The notes under the pieces: generated by a model
Database searches by the model: none
Told to the model about the DNA's origin: nothing
The model's input: the letters and a program-made list of their open reading frames with translations, nothing else
Translations under genes and position numbers: made by a program
From: Camelimonas fluminis
GTDB lineage: Bacteria; Pseudomonadota; Alphaproteobacteria; Rhizobiales; Beijerinckiaceae
DNA length: 64,000 nt
Assembly: GCF_014656355.1 (NCBI RefSeq)
Contig: NZ_BNCG01000010.1
Location: 1 to 64,000, forward strand
Direction: 5' to 3'
Shown here: one piece after another, positions 42,569-51,693 of the stretch
Layout: every line of letters begins with the position of its first letter
Numbering within the stretch: position 1 is the first letter of the stretch

Positions 42569-43270
42569 TTATCCCAGGCCCGGAACAGTCGGGGCCAACG
42601 CCAGCACGCCAGCGCGCCAGGCGCCAGTCAGCATCAGCAGGCCGCACAACACCAGGATGGCGGAGGCGACGACGCCGCCGGCGACGCCGCGCGCATCGCG
42701 GCGCGCCAGCATGACGGCCAGCGCCCACAGCACGGCGGCGGCGAGCAGGAACGGCAGCGCCTGCGCCAGCACATAGCCAGCCAGCAATACGACGCCGCCG
42801 GAGCGGCCCTGCGACTGCCCGACCAGAACCCCGGACAGCACGGGACCGATGGCAGGCGTCCAGTTCAACCCGCACGCGACGCCGAGTAACCAGCCGCCCC
42901 ACAGGCCGCCGGGACGCGGCAGGTTGGCCCAGACGGGGCCTGGCCGGCAGAACGACGCCAGCAGCGACAGACCGGTGAGCACGATGGCCAGCGCGCCGAC
43001 CTGACGCAAAACGTTCAGATGCCGCAGCAGGGGCGAGCCGCCGGCCAGGGCGGCGACGAGGACGGCGAGGGCGACGGCGAAACCGAAGGCGAAGGCCACG
43101 CACAGCATCAGCGCGCGGCCACCGGCCCGCGCCGGGCGCCACGGCGGCGGCGCGTCATGGGCTTCGGCGACCAGATAGGCGAGCAGCGGCGCCAGCATCA
43201 GCGCCACGCCCGGCTGGAGAAAGCCGCTGAAGCCGCCCGCGATCGCCCTGAAGATATCCGTAAGGCCCAT
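42569..43270 (-). CDS. CcdA/DsbD-like membrane protein lacking both redox cysteines
   Basis: A 233-residue protein with six predicted transmembrane helices, the fold of CcdA and the central part of DsbD, which carry electrons across the membrane with two cysteines. Here the helix 1 motif reads LQPGVAL (canonical SPC in this position) with Gly21 in place of Cys, and helix 4 reads NWTPAIGPVLSG with Ala140 in place of the Cys of WTPC. The PxxP-like framework is otherwise intact. AAAGGGCG precedes the ATG. Electron transfer is therefore unlikely; the role is unknown. Confidence 0.8.
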   Translation of the reverse strand: MGLTDIFRAIAGGFSGFLQPGVALMLAPLLAYLVAEAHDAPPPWRPARAGGRALMLCVAFAFGFAVALAVLVAALAGGSPLLRHLNVLRQVGALAIVLTGLSLLASFCRPGPVWANLPRPGGLWGGWLLGVACGLNWTPAIGPVLSGVLVGQSQGRSGGVVLLAGYVLAQALPFLLAAAVLWALAVMLARRDARGVAGGVVASAILVLCGLLMLTGAWRAGVLALAPTVPGLG

Positions 43271-43523
43271 GAACGCCCTTTCTGCGCTGGTCGTGGCGCA
43301 GCCGGAGCCATGCGGCCGCCTGCGTCATTGGCTGTTTATATGCGAAAACGACGACGTCGCCTGTCAAATCAGCGTCGCGCGCCGTCTGGCCATCCACAGG
43401 GCCGGAAATATGATGGGCCTGCCGCAGGTTGCTGTTGTCATGGCGCGACGGTGGGCCGGATGATGCGGCCCGCAAGAATGGATCACGTTCTGGCCTGGCG
43501 AAGCGCAACAGGGGAAAGGCGTC

Positions 43524-44513
43524 ATGAGTCGCAATCTGATCACTGACGTGGCGGGGTTGAAGGTTGGCAATGCTTCCGACCCGCACGTCGCCACGGGCGT
43601 CACCGCCGTGGTGTTCGACGCACCGGCGACGGCCTCGGTCGCCGTGCTCGGCGGCGGCCCCGGCGGACGCGAGACCGACCTGCTGTCGCCGGAAATGACG
43701 GTGCAACAGGTGGACGCCATTCTGCTCAGCGGCGGTTCGGCCTTCGGCCTTGCGGCGGCGGACGGGGCGATGATCGAGCTGGCGGCGCGCGGGCGCGGTT
43801 TCGCCGTGGGCGACGCCCGCATTCCCATTGTGCCCCAGGCCATCTGCTTCGACATGATGAACGGCGGCGACAAGAACTGGGGCGACGCCCCGCCGTATCG
43901 CGACCTTGGCCGCCAGGCGGTGGCGACGGCCGGCCTGGATTTCGCCCTCGGCAGCCATGGCGGCGGATTGGGCGCCACCACCGCCAATCTCAAGGGCGGC
44001 CTTGGCTCAGCCAGCGCCGTGACGGCCAGCGGCCATACGGTGGGGGCGATCGTCGTGGTCAACGCCATCGGCTCCGTGCTGGTCAATGACGGGCCGCATT
44101 TCTGGGCGGCGCCGTTCGAACGCGACGGCGAATATGGCGGACTCGGCTGGCCGGCGCAGGTGTCCGCCGCCAATCTGAAGACGCCGCTGAAGGGTGTGAT
44201 CGCCAACACCACCATCGCCCTGGTCGCCACCGACGCCGTGCTGTCCAAGGCGCAGGCCAAGCGCATCGCCCTGTCAGCGCACGATGGCTTCTCCCGCGCC
44301 ATCCGCCCGGCGCATACGCCGCTCGACGGCGACATCGTGTTTGGCGCTGCGACCGGCAAACGCGCCCTCGGCGATCCGGTGATGGAGCTGACGGAGCTGT
44401 GCATCGCCGCCGCCGACGTCATGGCGCGGGCGGTGGCGCGCGGCGTCCATGCGGCGACCGCCCTGCCCTTCCCCGGCGCCTTGCCATCATGGCGCGACCG
44501 TTTCGGCGGGTGA
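43524..44513 (+). CDS. P1 family (DmpA-like) aminopeptidase / N-terminal nucleophile hydrolase
   Basis: A 329-residue P1-family protein, related to DmpA L-aminopeptidase D-Ala-esterase and nylon-oligomer hydrolase. These cut themselves into two subunits and use the new N-terminal Ser or Thr as nucleophile. The predicted cleavage lies before Thr in IANTTIALVATD. The substrate blocks LLSGGSAFGLAAADG and GGGLGATTANLKGGLG are clear. No signal peptide, so it acts in the cytoplasm on a small peptide, ester or amide. Confidence 0.87.
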   Translation: MSRNLITDVAGLKVGNASDPHVATGVTAVVFDAPATASVAVLGGGPGGRETDLLSPEMTVQQVDAILLSGGSAFGLAAADGAMIELAARGRGFAVGDARIPIVPQAICFDMMNGGDKNWGDAPPYRDLGRQAVATAGLDFALGSHGGGLGATTANLKGGLGSASAVTASGHTVGAIVVVNAIGSVLVNDGPHFWAAPFERDGEYGGLGWPAQVSAANLKTPLKGVIANTTIALVATDAVLSKAQAKRIALSAHDGFSRAIRPAHTPLDGDIVFGAATGKRALGDPVMELTELCIAAADVMARAVARGVHAATALPFPGALPSWRDRFGG

Positions 44514-44514
44514 A

Positions 44515-45018
44515 TCAAACGGATTTGCGCCAACGAATCCGTCCGATTGAGCATATTCTGTCAAGAATGCGCCCCAATGCCCCCACGCGTGGGGGCGCAG
44601 ATTCAGCCGTGGATTCAAAAGACCATGTCGCGGCGAAGCACTCAAACGTTTCATCGCGAAAATAAAAAAGAAAGTGCCGCTGCCTGGAGGCTGACGCCGC
44701 CAATTCCTGCCAGTCAGTTGGCCAGGGCTGTTGATCATCGCTCCCGGTCAACTCGTAGAACTCACCCCACCCAGGGGCAATTTTGCTATAACGGCACTGA
44801 CCGCGATACCAACCTTCATCATTGGTTTCGCCAAGACGCCATCTGGTGCAGTCCTTGAAGATGAGGCGGCCTCTTTCGCCCTCATCGGCCAGATAGGCCC
44901 ATGGGTTCAGATAAAAAGCTACGCGTACGTCGGCGCCGCTGACCATCACGACCGGTTGCGGAGCGTTCGGCTCCGCATTCCAGTCAAGGTTCAGATGTTC
45001 GAACGCGAGCGCCGACAT
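44515..45018 (-). CDS. hypothetical protein with lower GC
   Basis: A 167-residue soluble protein of unknown family. It is rich in Trp and Tyr (about eight and six), with segments FYLNPWAYLADEGERGRL, CTRWRLGETNDEGWYRG and WGEFYELTG. Composition resembles small beta-rich immunity-type or SMI1-like proteins, but I do not recognise a domain. The ATG at 45018 has GGAAGGTG upstream. Base composition is lower in GC than its neighbours, which hints at transfer. It is convergent with the P1 peptidase gene, the stops almost touching. Confidence 0.65.
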   Translation of the reverse strand: MSALAFEHLNLDWNAEPNAPQPVVMVSGADVRVAFYLNPWAYLADEGERGRLIFKDCTRWRLGETNDEGWYRGQCRYSKIAPGWGEFYELTGSDDQQPWPTDWQELAASASRQRHFLFYFRDETFECFAATWSFESTAESAPPRVGALGRILDRICSIGRIRWRKSV

Positions 45019-45087
45019 AGTCAAAGCACCTTCCAAAACCAGCCGCCGCCGCGATCTGGTCGCTTGCATGCCTGATGCGATCCCATC

Positions 45088-46392
45088 TTAACTGAACCGC
45101 GTCGCCCGGAACGGGGTCGGATCGACGAACGGCGTCTCGCCGGTCACCATGTCGGCGACGAGGCGGCCGGTCACCGGGCCGAGGGTCAGGCCATGGTGAG
45201 CGTGGCCAAAGGCGAACCACAGGTGATGGTGGCGCGGCGCCGGGCCGATGATCGGCAGCATGTCCGGCGTACACGGGCGGGCGCCCATCCACGGCTGCGG
45301 CTCCAGCCGCTCGCCCAGCGGGAAGAAATCGCGGGCGATCGGCTCGGCCCGGCCAAGCTGCACTGGCGAGCGCGGCGCGTCGCGCAAGGCGAACTCGGCG
45401 CCGGTGGTCAGGCGGATGCCCTGGCGCATGGGGGCGAGGAAATAGCCGCGCTCCACGTCGAGCACCGGATGGTTGAGCCTGGCCTCCCCCGCCGGGCGGT
45501 AGTGCATGTGATAACCGCGCTTCACCGCCAGCGGCAGATCGTAGCCGAGCGCGTGGGTCAGCGTATCGGCCCACGGGCCGAGCGCCACCACCGCGTCGCG
45601 GGCGGTGAGCGGACCGCCCGGGGCCTGCACCCGCCAGCCGGAGCCATGGGGCGCCAGCGAGCCGGCGTTGGCCTGGACGAAACGGACGCCATGCTGCTCG
45701 GCCAGACGCATGTAGGCCAGGACCAGGGCGTGTGGATCGGTCACTGTCCAGGGGTCGGTCCAGTGCAGGGCGCCGGCGAGCCCCGGAACCAGGAACGGTT
45801 CGGCCTCAGCCAGAGCCTCCGGCGTCAGCGTGCGATAGCTCAGGCCGAATTCACCGCGCCAGCGCTCGGCCTCGGCGAATTGCTGGTCACGCGCCCGCTC
45901 GCTGCGAAACGCCTTCATCCAGCCATTGCCGCGCAACAGGTCGCGAGCCCCGGCGGCGTCAGCCATGGCGAGGTGCTCATCGACGCAATGGACGATCAGC
46001 GTGGCGTACTGGCGGGCGATGGCGTCGTGTGATCTGACCTGGGAGTGGCGCCAGTAGCGGTAGAGGAAAGGCGCGATCGTCAGCAGGGCCGACAGATGAT
46101 AGTGGGCGTCGATGGTCCGGTTCATGCCATAGCGCAGCAGCGCGCCAAAATCATGTGGGAAGCCATAGGGGTAGACGCCCTCACGCTGGATCAGGCCAGC
46201 GTTGCCGTAGGAGGTTTCCTCACCCGGCGCGCGCCGGTCAATGATGACGACGGACTTGCCGCGCATGGCGAGGCTGGCGGCGACGCAGACGCCGATAATC
46301 CCGGCGCCAAGCACCAGCACGTCGGCCTCGCCCGGCCCTTCGCTGCTCCCGGCCTGTCCGCGCGTCGTCAACGCCTCAGTATCCATCGTCAT
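45088..46392 (-). CDS. FAD-dependent D-amino acid dehydrogenase-like oxidoreductase
   Basis: A 434-residue DAO-family enzyme. The FAD motif VLVLGAGIIGVCVAASLAMRG is near the N-terminus, with the usual SYGNAGLI segment following; the C-terminal GPVTGRLVADMV closes the FAD domain. It resembles DadA small-subunit type D-amino acid dehydrogenases, which oxidise D-amino acids to oxo-acids and pass electrons to the respiratory chain. The start at 46392 has AGGACGG upstream. Substrate specificity cannot be assigned. Confidence 0.82.
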   Translation of the reverse strand: MTMDTEALTTRGQAGSSEGPGEADVLVLGAGIIGVCVAASLAMRGKSVVIIDRRAPGEETSYGNAGLIQREGVYPYGFPHDFGALLRYGMNRTIDAHYHLSALLTIAPFLYRYWRHSQVRSHDAIARQYATLIVHCVDEHLAMADAAGARDLLRGNGWMKAFRSERARDQQFAEAERWRGEFGLSYRTLTPEALAEAEPFLVPGLAGALHWTDPWTVTDPHALVLAYMRLAEQHGVRFVQANAGSLAPHGSGWRVQAPGGPLTARDAVVALGPWADTLTHALGYDLPLAVKRGYHMHYRPAGEARLNHPVLDVERGYFLAPMRQGIRLTTGAEFALRDAPRSPVQLGRAEPIARDFFPLGERLEPQPWMGARPCTPDMLPIIGPAPRHHHLWFAFGHAHHGLTLGPVTGRLVADMVTGETPFVDPTPFRATRFS

Positions 46393-46689
46393 GTGTCCGT
46401 CCTGTGCTCGGGCAAAATTCAATCAACCGGAAACAGAATTTTGCTGCGTCCCTGTTTTGAAATGGCGCCTTTCCGATGAAAGGCGACTCACCCGTCGCCG
46501 GATGACCGGCCGATGGGTCAACCCGTGAGAAATCAATCCGCCTGGCGGGAACCCACGCGCAAGGCGAACATACCCCGCCTGGCCGGGAATGCCGCCATGC
46601 CATAATCCAGGTGGCGGCGGAGCCATGAAAATTCTAGACCGCATGAAGCGGGCCCGCCGGGATGTCCGCGGACGGGAGCGCCGCCTTTC

Positions 46690-47661
46690 ATGAAGCTGTT
46701 GCAGGCCATCAACGCCCTTCTCACCCTGATTGGCCGCTTCGGCGCCCAGGGCTTCGTTGTCGCGGTGATTTTTGGCCTGGCCTTTCCACAGCTGGCGCAA
46801 CTGTTTCGCCCGCTGCTGGCGCCGGTGCAGTTCATATTTCTCGCCATCATGTTCGCGCGCACCGATTTCAGGCCGATCGCCGCCATGGCCCGGCGTCCGG
46901 CGCAACTGGCCTACGCGTGCCTGTGGCTGATTGTCGTTCCCCTTGTGGTGACATTCGCGGTGATCGTCGCCATGCGGGCGGCCCCCGTTGATCCAGGCCT
47001 CATTCTCGGTCTTGCCATCATGGCTGCTGCGCCGCCGGTGATCTCGGCTCCGGCCATCGCCATGCTGTTCCGCTTCGAGCCGTCCCTGATCATCGCCGCC
47101 GTGGTGCTGACCACGGCGCTGGCCCCGGTGTTCGCGCTCTTCGCAACGGAGGCGCTCGCCGGGGCGCACATTCCCATGGACGCCCGCGCCCTGGCGCTGC
47201 GCCTTGCCCTGCTGATCGGCGGCGGCATGGCCGCTGGCGTGGCGCTGCGCCTCGTCTTCGGCTCCGAACGCGTCGCCGGCGCGCGGCAGCAGCTCGACGG
47301 CGCCATCGTCATCCTGTTCGCCGTTTTCGCCGCCGCGGCCATGGATGGCGTCACCCACATGGCCCTGGCCCAGCCATGGACCGTGGCCGGCTATCTGGCG
47401 CTGGCCTGCGCCATCACCGCCGTTGGCTTCGGCGTCTCCATGGCGCTGCTGCGCAGTTTCACACCCACGGACCGGTTTCTGGTCGCCTATGGCTCCGGCC
47501 AGCGCAACATGGGTCTGCTGATCGCCGCCATGGGGGCGGCGGTTCCGCAAAAGGCCTACCTGTTCTTTTCGCTGGCGCAGATTCCGATTTTCGTCACGCC
47601 GCAACTGCTGTCGCCGCTGGCGCGCCGGTTGCAGGCGCAATCCGCAACGACCGGCCCCTGA
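46690..47661 (+). CDS. bile acid:sodium symporter (BASS)-like transporter
   Basis: A 323-residue membrane protein with about ten transmembrane helices. The two crossover signature regions are in MAAAPPVISAPAIAM and GSGQRNMGLLIAAM, the sodium-binding and substrate regions of BASS/ACR3-type transporters. Its substrate is probably an organic acid or related anion. A second, more distant BASS-like gene lies at 52087-53133. Confidence 0.82.
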   Translation: MKLLQAINALLTLIGRFGAQGFVVAVIFGLAFPQLAQLFRPLLAPVQFIFLAIMFARTDFRPIAAMARRPAQLAYACLWLIVVPLVVTFAVIVAMRAAPVDPGLILGLAIMAAAPPVISAPAIAMLFRFEPSLIIAAVVLTTALAPVFALFATEALAGAHIPMDARALALRLALLIGGGMAAGVALRLVFGSERVAGARQQLDGAIVILFAVFAAAAMDGVTHMALAQPWTVAGYLALACAITAVGFGVSMALLRSFTPTDRFLVAYGSGQRNMGLLIAAMGAAVPQKAYLFFSLAQIPIFVTPQLLSPLARRLQAQSATTGP

Positions 47662-47766
47662 CAGCCTTCATCGCTGACAGTCTTCAACATTGTCCGCGCG
47701 GCCCCGGAGTGGTAGAGCCCGGCGTCAGCTTCATACTTTTTTAAATCTCAGGAAGGCGCGCGCCCC

Positions 47767-48450
47767 ATGCGAGCTCCGGTCATCATCGCTCCGTCCATCC
47801 TCTCCGCCGATTTCGCCCGGTTCGGCGAGGAAGTCCGCGCCATTGACGAGGCCGGCGCCGACTGGATCCACGTCGACGTCATGGACGGCCATTTCGTGCC
47901 GAACATCTCCTTTGGCCCGGATGTGATGAAGGCGCTGCGGCCTTACAGCAGCAAGCTGTTCGACGTGCACCTGATGATCGCCCCGGTCGATCCTTACCTG
48001 GAAGCCTTCGCCAAAGCCGGCGCCGACCGCATCAGCGTGCATGTGGAGGCAGGCCCCCACCTGCACCGTTCGCTGCAGGCCATCAACGCGCTGGGCAAGC
48101 AGGCCGGCGTGGTGCTGAACCCGGCGACGCCGGTCTCCAGCATCGAGAACGTGCTCGACCTGATCGACATGGTGATGATCATGTCGGTGAATCCGGGATT
48201 CGGCGGTCAGGCGTTCATCCCCCAGGCGGTGACCAGGGTGGCGCAGACGAAGGCGCTGATCGGCGACCGGCCGATCCACATCGAGGTTGACGGCGGCGTC
48301 AATCCGGAAACCGCGGCCCCCCTCGTCGCCGCCGGCGCCAACGCCCTGGTGGCCGGCTCCGCCGCATTCAAGGGCGGCCCGGCCCACTACGCCAGCAACA
48401 TCGCCGCCATCCGCCGTTCAGCCGAAATCGCCCGCGGCGACCTCGTCTGA
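47767..48450 (+). CDS. rpe: ribulose-phosphate 3-epimerase
   Basis: A 227-residue TIM-barrel enzyme of the pentose phosphate and Calvin pathways that interconverts D-ribulose 5-phosphate and D-xylulose 5-phosphate. Signatures: [16 protein letters not shown], the metal-site [30 protein letters not shown] and [10 protein letters not shown]. The catalytic aspartates are in VDVMDG and in EVDGG. It precedes purB by 115 bp on the same strand and may be co-transcribed. Confidence 0.96.
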   Translation: MRAPVIIAPSILSADFARFGEEVRAIDEAGADWIHVDVMDGHFVPNISFGPDVMKALRPYSSKLFDVHLMIAPVDPYLEAFAKAGADRISVHVEAGPHLHRSLQAINALGKQAGVVLNPATPVSSIENVLDLIDMVMIMSVNPGFGGQAFIPQAVTRVAQTKALIGDRPIHIEVDGGVNPETAAPLVAAGANALVAGSAAFKGGPAHYASNIAAIRRSAEIARGDLV

Positions 48451-48565
48451 GGCCCTCTCATCCACTGCGCCGCCTCCGGCCGGCGCCCGCACATTCACGG
48501 CGCCGCCTCCGGTTATCCGGACGGCCGGCGCCAGTCCGCAACGTCACACCGCAAGAGCCACGCCC

Positions 48566-49873
48566 ATGATCCCGCGCTACAGCCGCCCTGAAATGGTGTC
48601 CATCTGGACGCCCGAGACCCGCTTCCGCATCTGGTTCGAGATCGAGGCGCACGCGACGACGGCGCTGGCCAAGCTCGGCGTGGTGCCGCAGGAGGCCGCC
48701 GACAAGGTGTGGGCGGAAGGCTCGAAGGCCGTGTTCGACATCGACCGCATCGACGAGATCGAGCGCGAGACCAAGCATGACGTCATCGCCTTCCTGACGC
48801 ACCTGGCCGAGATCGTCGGCCCGGAAGCGCGCTTCGTGCACCAGGGCATGACCTCATCGGACGTGCTGGACACCTGCCTGAACGTGCAGCTGGCCCGCGC
48901 CGCCGACATCCTGCTGGCCGACATGGACGCCCTCCTGGCCGCCATCCGGCGCCGGGCGTTCGAGTTCAAGATGACGCCGACGATCGGCCGCTCGCACGGC
49001 ATCCACGCCGAGCCGGTGACCTTTGGCCTGAAGATGGCCCAGGCCTACGCCGAATTCTCGCGCAACCGCGACCGCCTCGTGGCGGCCCGGGCGGAAATCG
49101 CCACCTGCGCCATCTCGGGCGCCGTCGGCACCTTCGCCAATATCGAGCCGCAGGTGGAGGAATACGTCGCGGAGCAGATGAACCTGACGGTCGAGCCGGT
49201 CTCGACCCAGGTGATCCCGCGCGACCGCCACGCCATGTTCTTCGCGACCCTCGGCGTCATCGCCTCGTCGATCGAGCGCCTGGCCATCGAAGTGCGCCAC
49301 CTGCAGCGCTCCGAGGTGCTGGAAGCCGAGGAGTTCTTCTCCGAGGGGCAGAAGGGCTCGTCGGCAATGCCGCACAAGCGCAATCCGGTGCTCACCGAAA
49401 ACCTCACCGGTCTCGCCCGCATGGTGCGCGCTTTCGCCCTGCCGGCGATGGAGAACGTCGCCCTGTGGCATGAGCGCGACATCTCGCACTCCTCGGTGGA
49501 GCGCATGATCGGCCCGGACGCCACCATCACCCTGGACTTCGCCCTGTCGCGCCTCACCGGCGTCATCGACAAGCTGCTGGTCTATCCGGAGAACATGCAG
49601 AAGAACCTCGACCGCCTTGGCGGCCTGGTGCATTCACAGCGCGTGCTGCTGGCCCTGACCCAGAAGGGCGCCAGCCGCGAGGACAGCTATCGCCTGGTGC
49701 AGCGCAACGCCATGCCGGTGTGGCGCGGCGAAGGCGACTTCCTGACGTTGCTGAAGAATGACCCGGAAGTGAAGAAGTATCTCACCGACGCAGAGATCGA
49801 GGAGAAGTTCGACCTCGGCTATCATCTGAAGCACGTGGACACGATCTTCCGCCGGGTGTTCGGCGAGGCGTGA
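48566..49873 (+). CDS. purB: adenylosuccinate lyase
   Basis: A 435-residue fumarase-superfamily enzyme that acts twice in purine synthesis (SAICAR and adenylosuccinate cleavage). Signatures: the N-terminal [31 protein letters not shown] (substrate loop), and the superfamily motif [11 protein letters not shown] with catalytic serine. The histidine pair H68/H141-like positions are near MTSSDV and [10 protein letters not shown]. Length is standard for the short bacterial type. Confidence 0.96.
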   Translation: MIPRYSRPEMVSIWTPETRFRIWFEIEAHATTALAKLGVVPQEAADKVWAEGSKAVFDIDRIDEIERETKHDVIAFLTHLAEIVGPEARFVHQGMTSSDVLDTCLNVQLARAADILLADMDALLAAIRRRAFEFKMTPTIGRSHGIHAEPVTFGLKMAQAYAEFSRNRDRLVAARAEIATCAISGAVGTFANIEPQVEEYVAEQMNLTVEPVSTQVIPRDRHAMFFATLGVIASSIERLAIEVRHLQRSEVLEAEEFFSEGQKGSSAMPHKRNPVLTENLTGLARMVRAFALPAMENVALWHERDISHSSVERMIGPDATITLDFALSRLTGVIDKLLVYPENMQKNLDRLGGLVHSQRVLLALTQKGASREDSYRLVQRNAMPVWRGEGDFLTLLKNDPEVKKYLTDAEIEEKFDLGYHLKHVDTIFRRVFGEA

Positions 49874-49899
49874 GCCCGCGCCGCTTCCTGCCCTGACGA

Positions 49900-49931
49900 G
49901 CGCCCGCCTTTCTGGCGGGCGTTTGCTTTTG
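49900..49931 (+). terminator. intrinsic terminator after purB
   Basis: CGCCCGCC pairs with GGCGGGCG across TTTCT, followed by a TTTGCTTTT run, about 27 bases after the purB stop. Confidence 0.8.
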
Positions 49932-49967
49932 ACCGCGCCGCTTGCCACAACAGGGCAGCCCCTCCCT

Positions 49968-50005
49968 GGAGCAGAATCCGCTGTTGCTGAACCGGGGTTT
50001 TGCCC
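49968..50005. repeat. small intergenic hairpin repeat, copy 3
   Basis: GCAGAATCCG and CGGGGTTTTGC form an imperfect hairpin around CTGTTGCTGAAC. The right side (CTGAACCGGGGTTT) is identical to the copy at 23181-23217. Confidence 0.5.
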
Positions 50006-50086
50006 TGTCTGTCTGATTGCGCGCGCTTTCCTCATGCAAGGTGGCGTCCACATTGCCGGAAAGCGCTTTGGTATGGAGCTGACCCC

Positions 50087-50656
50087 ATGAAAGCGGCCGA
50101 TTGCGACATTCTCATCATTCCCGGCTGGGCCGGCTCCGATGAGGACCACTGGCAGAGCCGCTGGGAAGCAAAACTTTCCACGGCGCGCCGGGTCGAACAG
50201 GATGACTGGCACAAGCCGCATCTGAAGGCGTGGACCGAGCGCCTGCTCACCGCCGCCACAGGCAAGTCGCGCCCCCAGGTGCTGGTGGCCCATTCGATCG
50301 GTTGCATCGTGGTCGCCAACGCCGCGCAGCAACTGGCCTCCGCCACGGCCACGCCGGGGCACATCGCCGGCGCATGGCTGGTGGCGCCGCCATCGGAGCG
50401 GGCGGTGCGCGCCATTCCGGGCGTCGATCCGGCGTTCACCCCGTTTCCGCGCCAGCCGCTGCCGTTCCCCACCGTGGTGGTCAGCGCCAGCGACGACCCC
50501 TACTGCCCGCAGGATGAGGCGAAAGCGCTGGCGGAAGCATGGGGCGCCCGCTTCCTCGACGCCGGCGAGGCTGGACATATCAACACATCCAGCGGCCATG
50601 GCCCCTGGCCGGACGGAATCTTGCGTTTCGCCACCTTCCTCCGCGATCTCACCTGA
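50087..50656 (+). CDS. RBBP9/YdeN-type alpha/beta serine hydrolase
   Basis: A 189-residue small hydrolase of the RBBP9/YdeN family. The nucleophile elbow is HSIGCIVVANAA, with the typical ILIIPGWAGSDEDHWQ start, aspartate in SASDDPYC and histidine in GHINTSSGHG. Substrate unknown; members act on small esters or as phosphatase-like binders. GGAG precedes the ATG at 50087. Confidence 0.85.
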   Translation: MKAADCDILIIPGWAGSDEDHWQSRWEAKLSTARRVEQDDWHKPHLKAWTERLLTAATGKSRPQVLVAHSIGCIVVANAAQQLASATATPGHIAGAWLVAPPSERAVRAIPGVDPAFTPFPRQPLPFPTVVVSASDDPYCPQDEAKALAEAWGARFLDAGEAGHINTSSGHGPWPDGILRFATFLRDLT

Positions 50657-51392
50657 ACGCCGGCCTGGAGGCAACGGGCGCTCGTCCTCAATGGCGCGCG
50701 GCCTTGAGGCGGCTCCGCCTGCATTCATTGACGCCAGGTCGTTGCTTCCAGGTCACGGAGATGCTGACGCGTCCGTGATCTGGAAAATTCAAACGCCGCC
50801 CGGGCTTCACCCAAACCCGCCGGATCGGACACATCGGGCTTGGGCATGGGGCAAGGCGCCTGAATGTGAGCGCCCGCAAGCTAGCCGGAGCGCGGAACTT
50901 CCGCTATGGTTGCACAGTCCCGAATATAACAATTTAAGATTGCATTTTCAGGACGACAGCCGGACGCGACGGGTTTCGCCCCGTTGCGCGGCCCGTGCGG
51001 TTTCCTGCAAGCTGAAAGGAAACGTCGGCCGCACAGATCTTGCGCAGCCCGACAATGCGGGAGCCATATCCGGTTCAGAATGAACGGACAGCGCTCCAGG
51101 CCACCGCGCGCCAGATATCTGGCTGGCGCAGTTCCACGAAAATTCTTCTGCTTTTTCGTGATGAGAAGCGCGACAGCAACATCCGCCACACCTTGCGCCA
51201 GGCGCCGGAGCGCAAATTCGCACGATGTGCGCGCACCATTCCATACAAATAATTCGACTACATAATATTGTCTTACCATTTCTGAAAACAGAATATATTT
51301 CGAAGATTTGCAATATTTTATTCGCAATTAATCATGTAACGCCGTGAAAACAATCAAATATTTGCATATATATAAAGCAAAGGAGGCAGATC
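50657..51392. other. 736-bp region before the twin-cysteine peptides, no gene
   Basis: No supported gene. The last 160 bases (about 51230-51392) are strikingly AT-rich for this chromosome and end in a perfect AAAGGAGG ribosome site, so they look like the promoter-leader of the peptide genes. An open minus-strand frame at 50881-51327 lacks a plausible start and composition. Confidence 0.6.
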
Positions 51393-51620
51393 ATGCCCAT
51401 ATTGCACAACCCCGCCCTGCGCCATCTCGTCCGGCTGGCTGGATGCGTCGCGGCGCTGTCAGCCCCCCAGGCCCGCGCCTCCGCCTCCACCGGGCAGGTG
51501 CGCAATCTCGAATGCAGCGAACAGGCTGGCTCGGCTTGCCGGGGGTCCCGGCAGAATCCCGAAAATTACAACGTCTGCTTCAAGGTTGAATACGCCGCAT
51601 GCATGCAGTCGACGCGCTGA
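51393..51620 (+). CDS. small secreted cysteine-rich peptide, twin C-x7-C (copy A)
   Basis: A 75-residue precursor. Residues 1-31 form a signal peptide (LAGCVAALSAPQARASA, cleavage near ASA-ST). The mature peptide of about 44 residues has four cysteines at 41, 49, 62 and 70, i.e. C-x7-C-x12-C-x7-C, five residues after the last Cys, and the motifs RNLEC and CFKVEYAAC. The neighbouring gene copy B shares all of these. AAAGGAGGCAG gives a strong ribosome site. The even, paired spacing suggests two helices linked by two disulfides in the periplasm or outside. I do not recognise the family. Confidence 0.7.
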   Translation: MPILHNPALRHLVRLAGCVAALSAPQARASASTGQVRNLECSEQAGSACRGSRQNPENYNVCFKVEYAACMQSTR

Positions 51621-51634
51621 AATACGGCGCTGTT

Positions 51635-51665
51635 CAGGGATTGATCCAGCAACGGTCAATCCCTG
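51635..51665 (+). promoter_or_regulatory. intercistronic hairpin between the two peptide genes
   Basis: CAGGGATTGA at 51635-51644 and TCAATCCCTG at 51656-51665 are exact complements around an 11-base loop, 15 bases after copy A stops and 28 before copy B starts. It could stabilise the upstream mRNA or partly end transcription, which would make the two peptides unequal in amount. Confidence 0.6.
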
Positions 51666-51693
51666 CGCCACCCCGTCATGACGGAGACCCCCC

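Noticed and set aside
46423-47640. 405-residue minus-strand frame opposite the BASS gene
   Set aside because: Very rich in Arg, Gln, His and Gly with no domain; the plus strand encodes a clear transporter.
50881-51327. 148-residue open frame on the minus strand before the peptide genes
   Set aside because: Its composition changes abruptly between AT-rich and GC-rich parts, there is no ribosome site, and no domain is recognisable. It overlaps the probable promoter of the peptide genes.
51344-51589. Alternative frame starting MKTIKYLHIYKAK over the first peptide gene
   Set aside because: It has no good ribosome site and becomes Pro/Arg-rich shadow sequence; the other frame has the signal peptide, strong ribosome site and paralogue.
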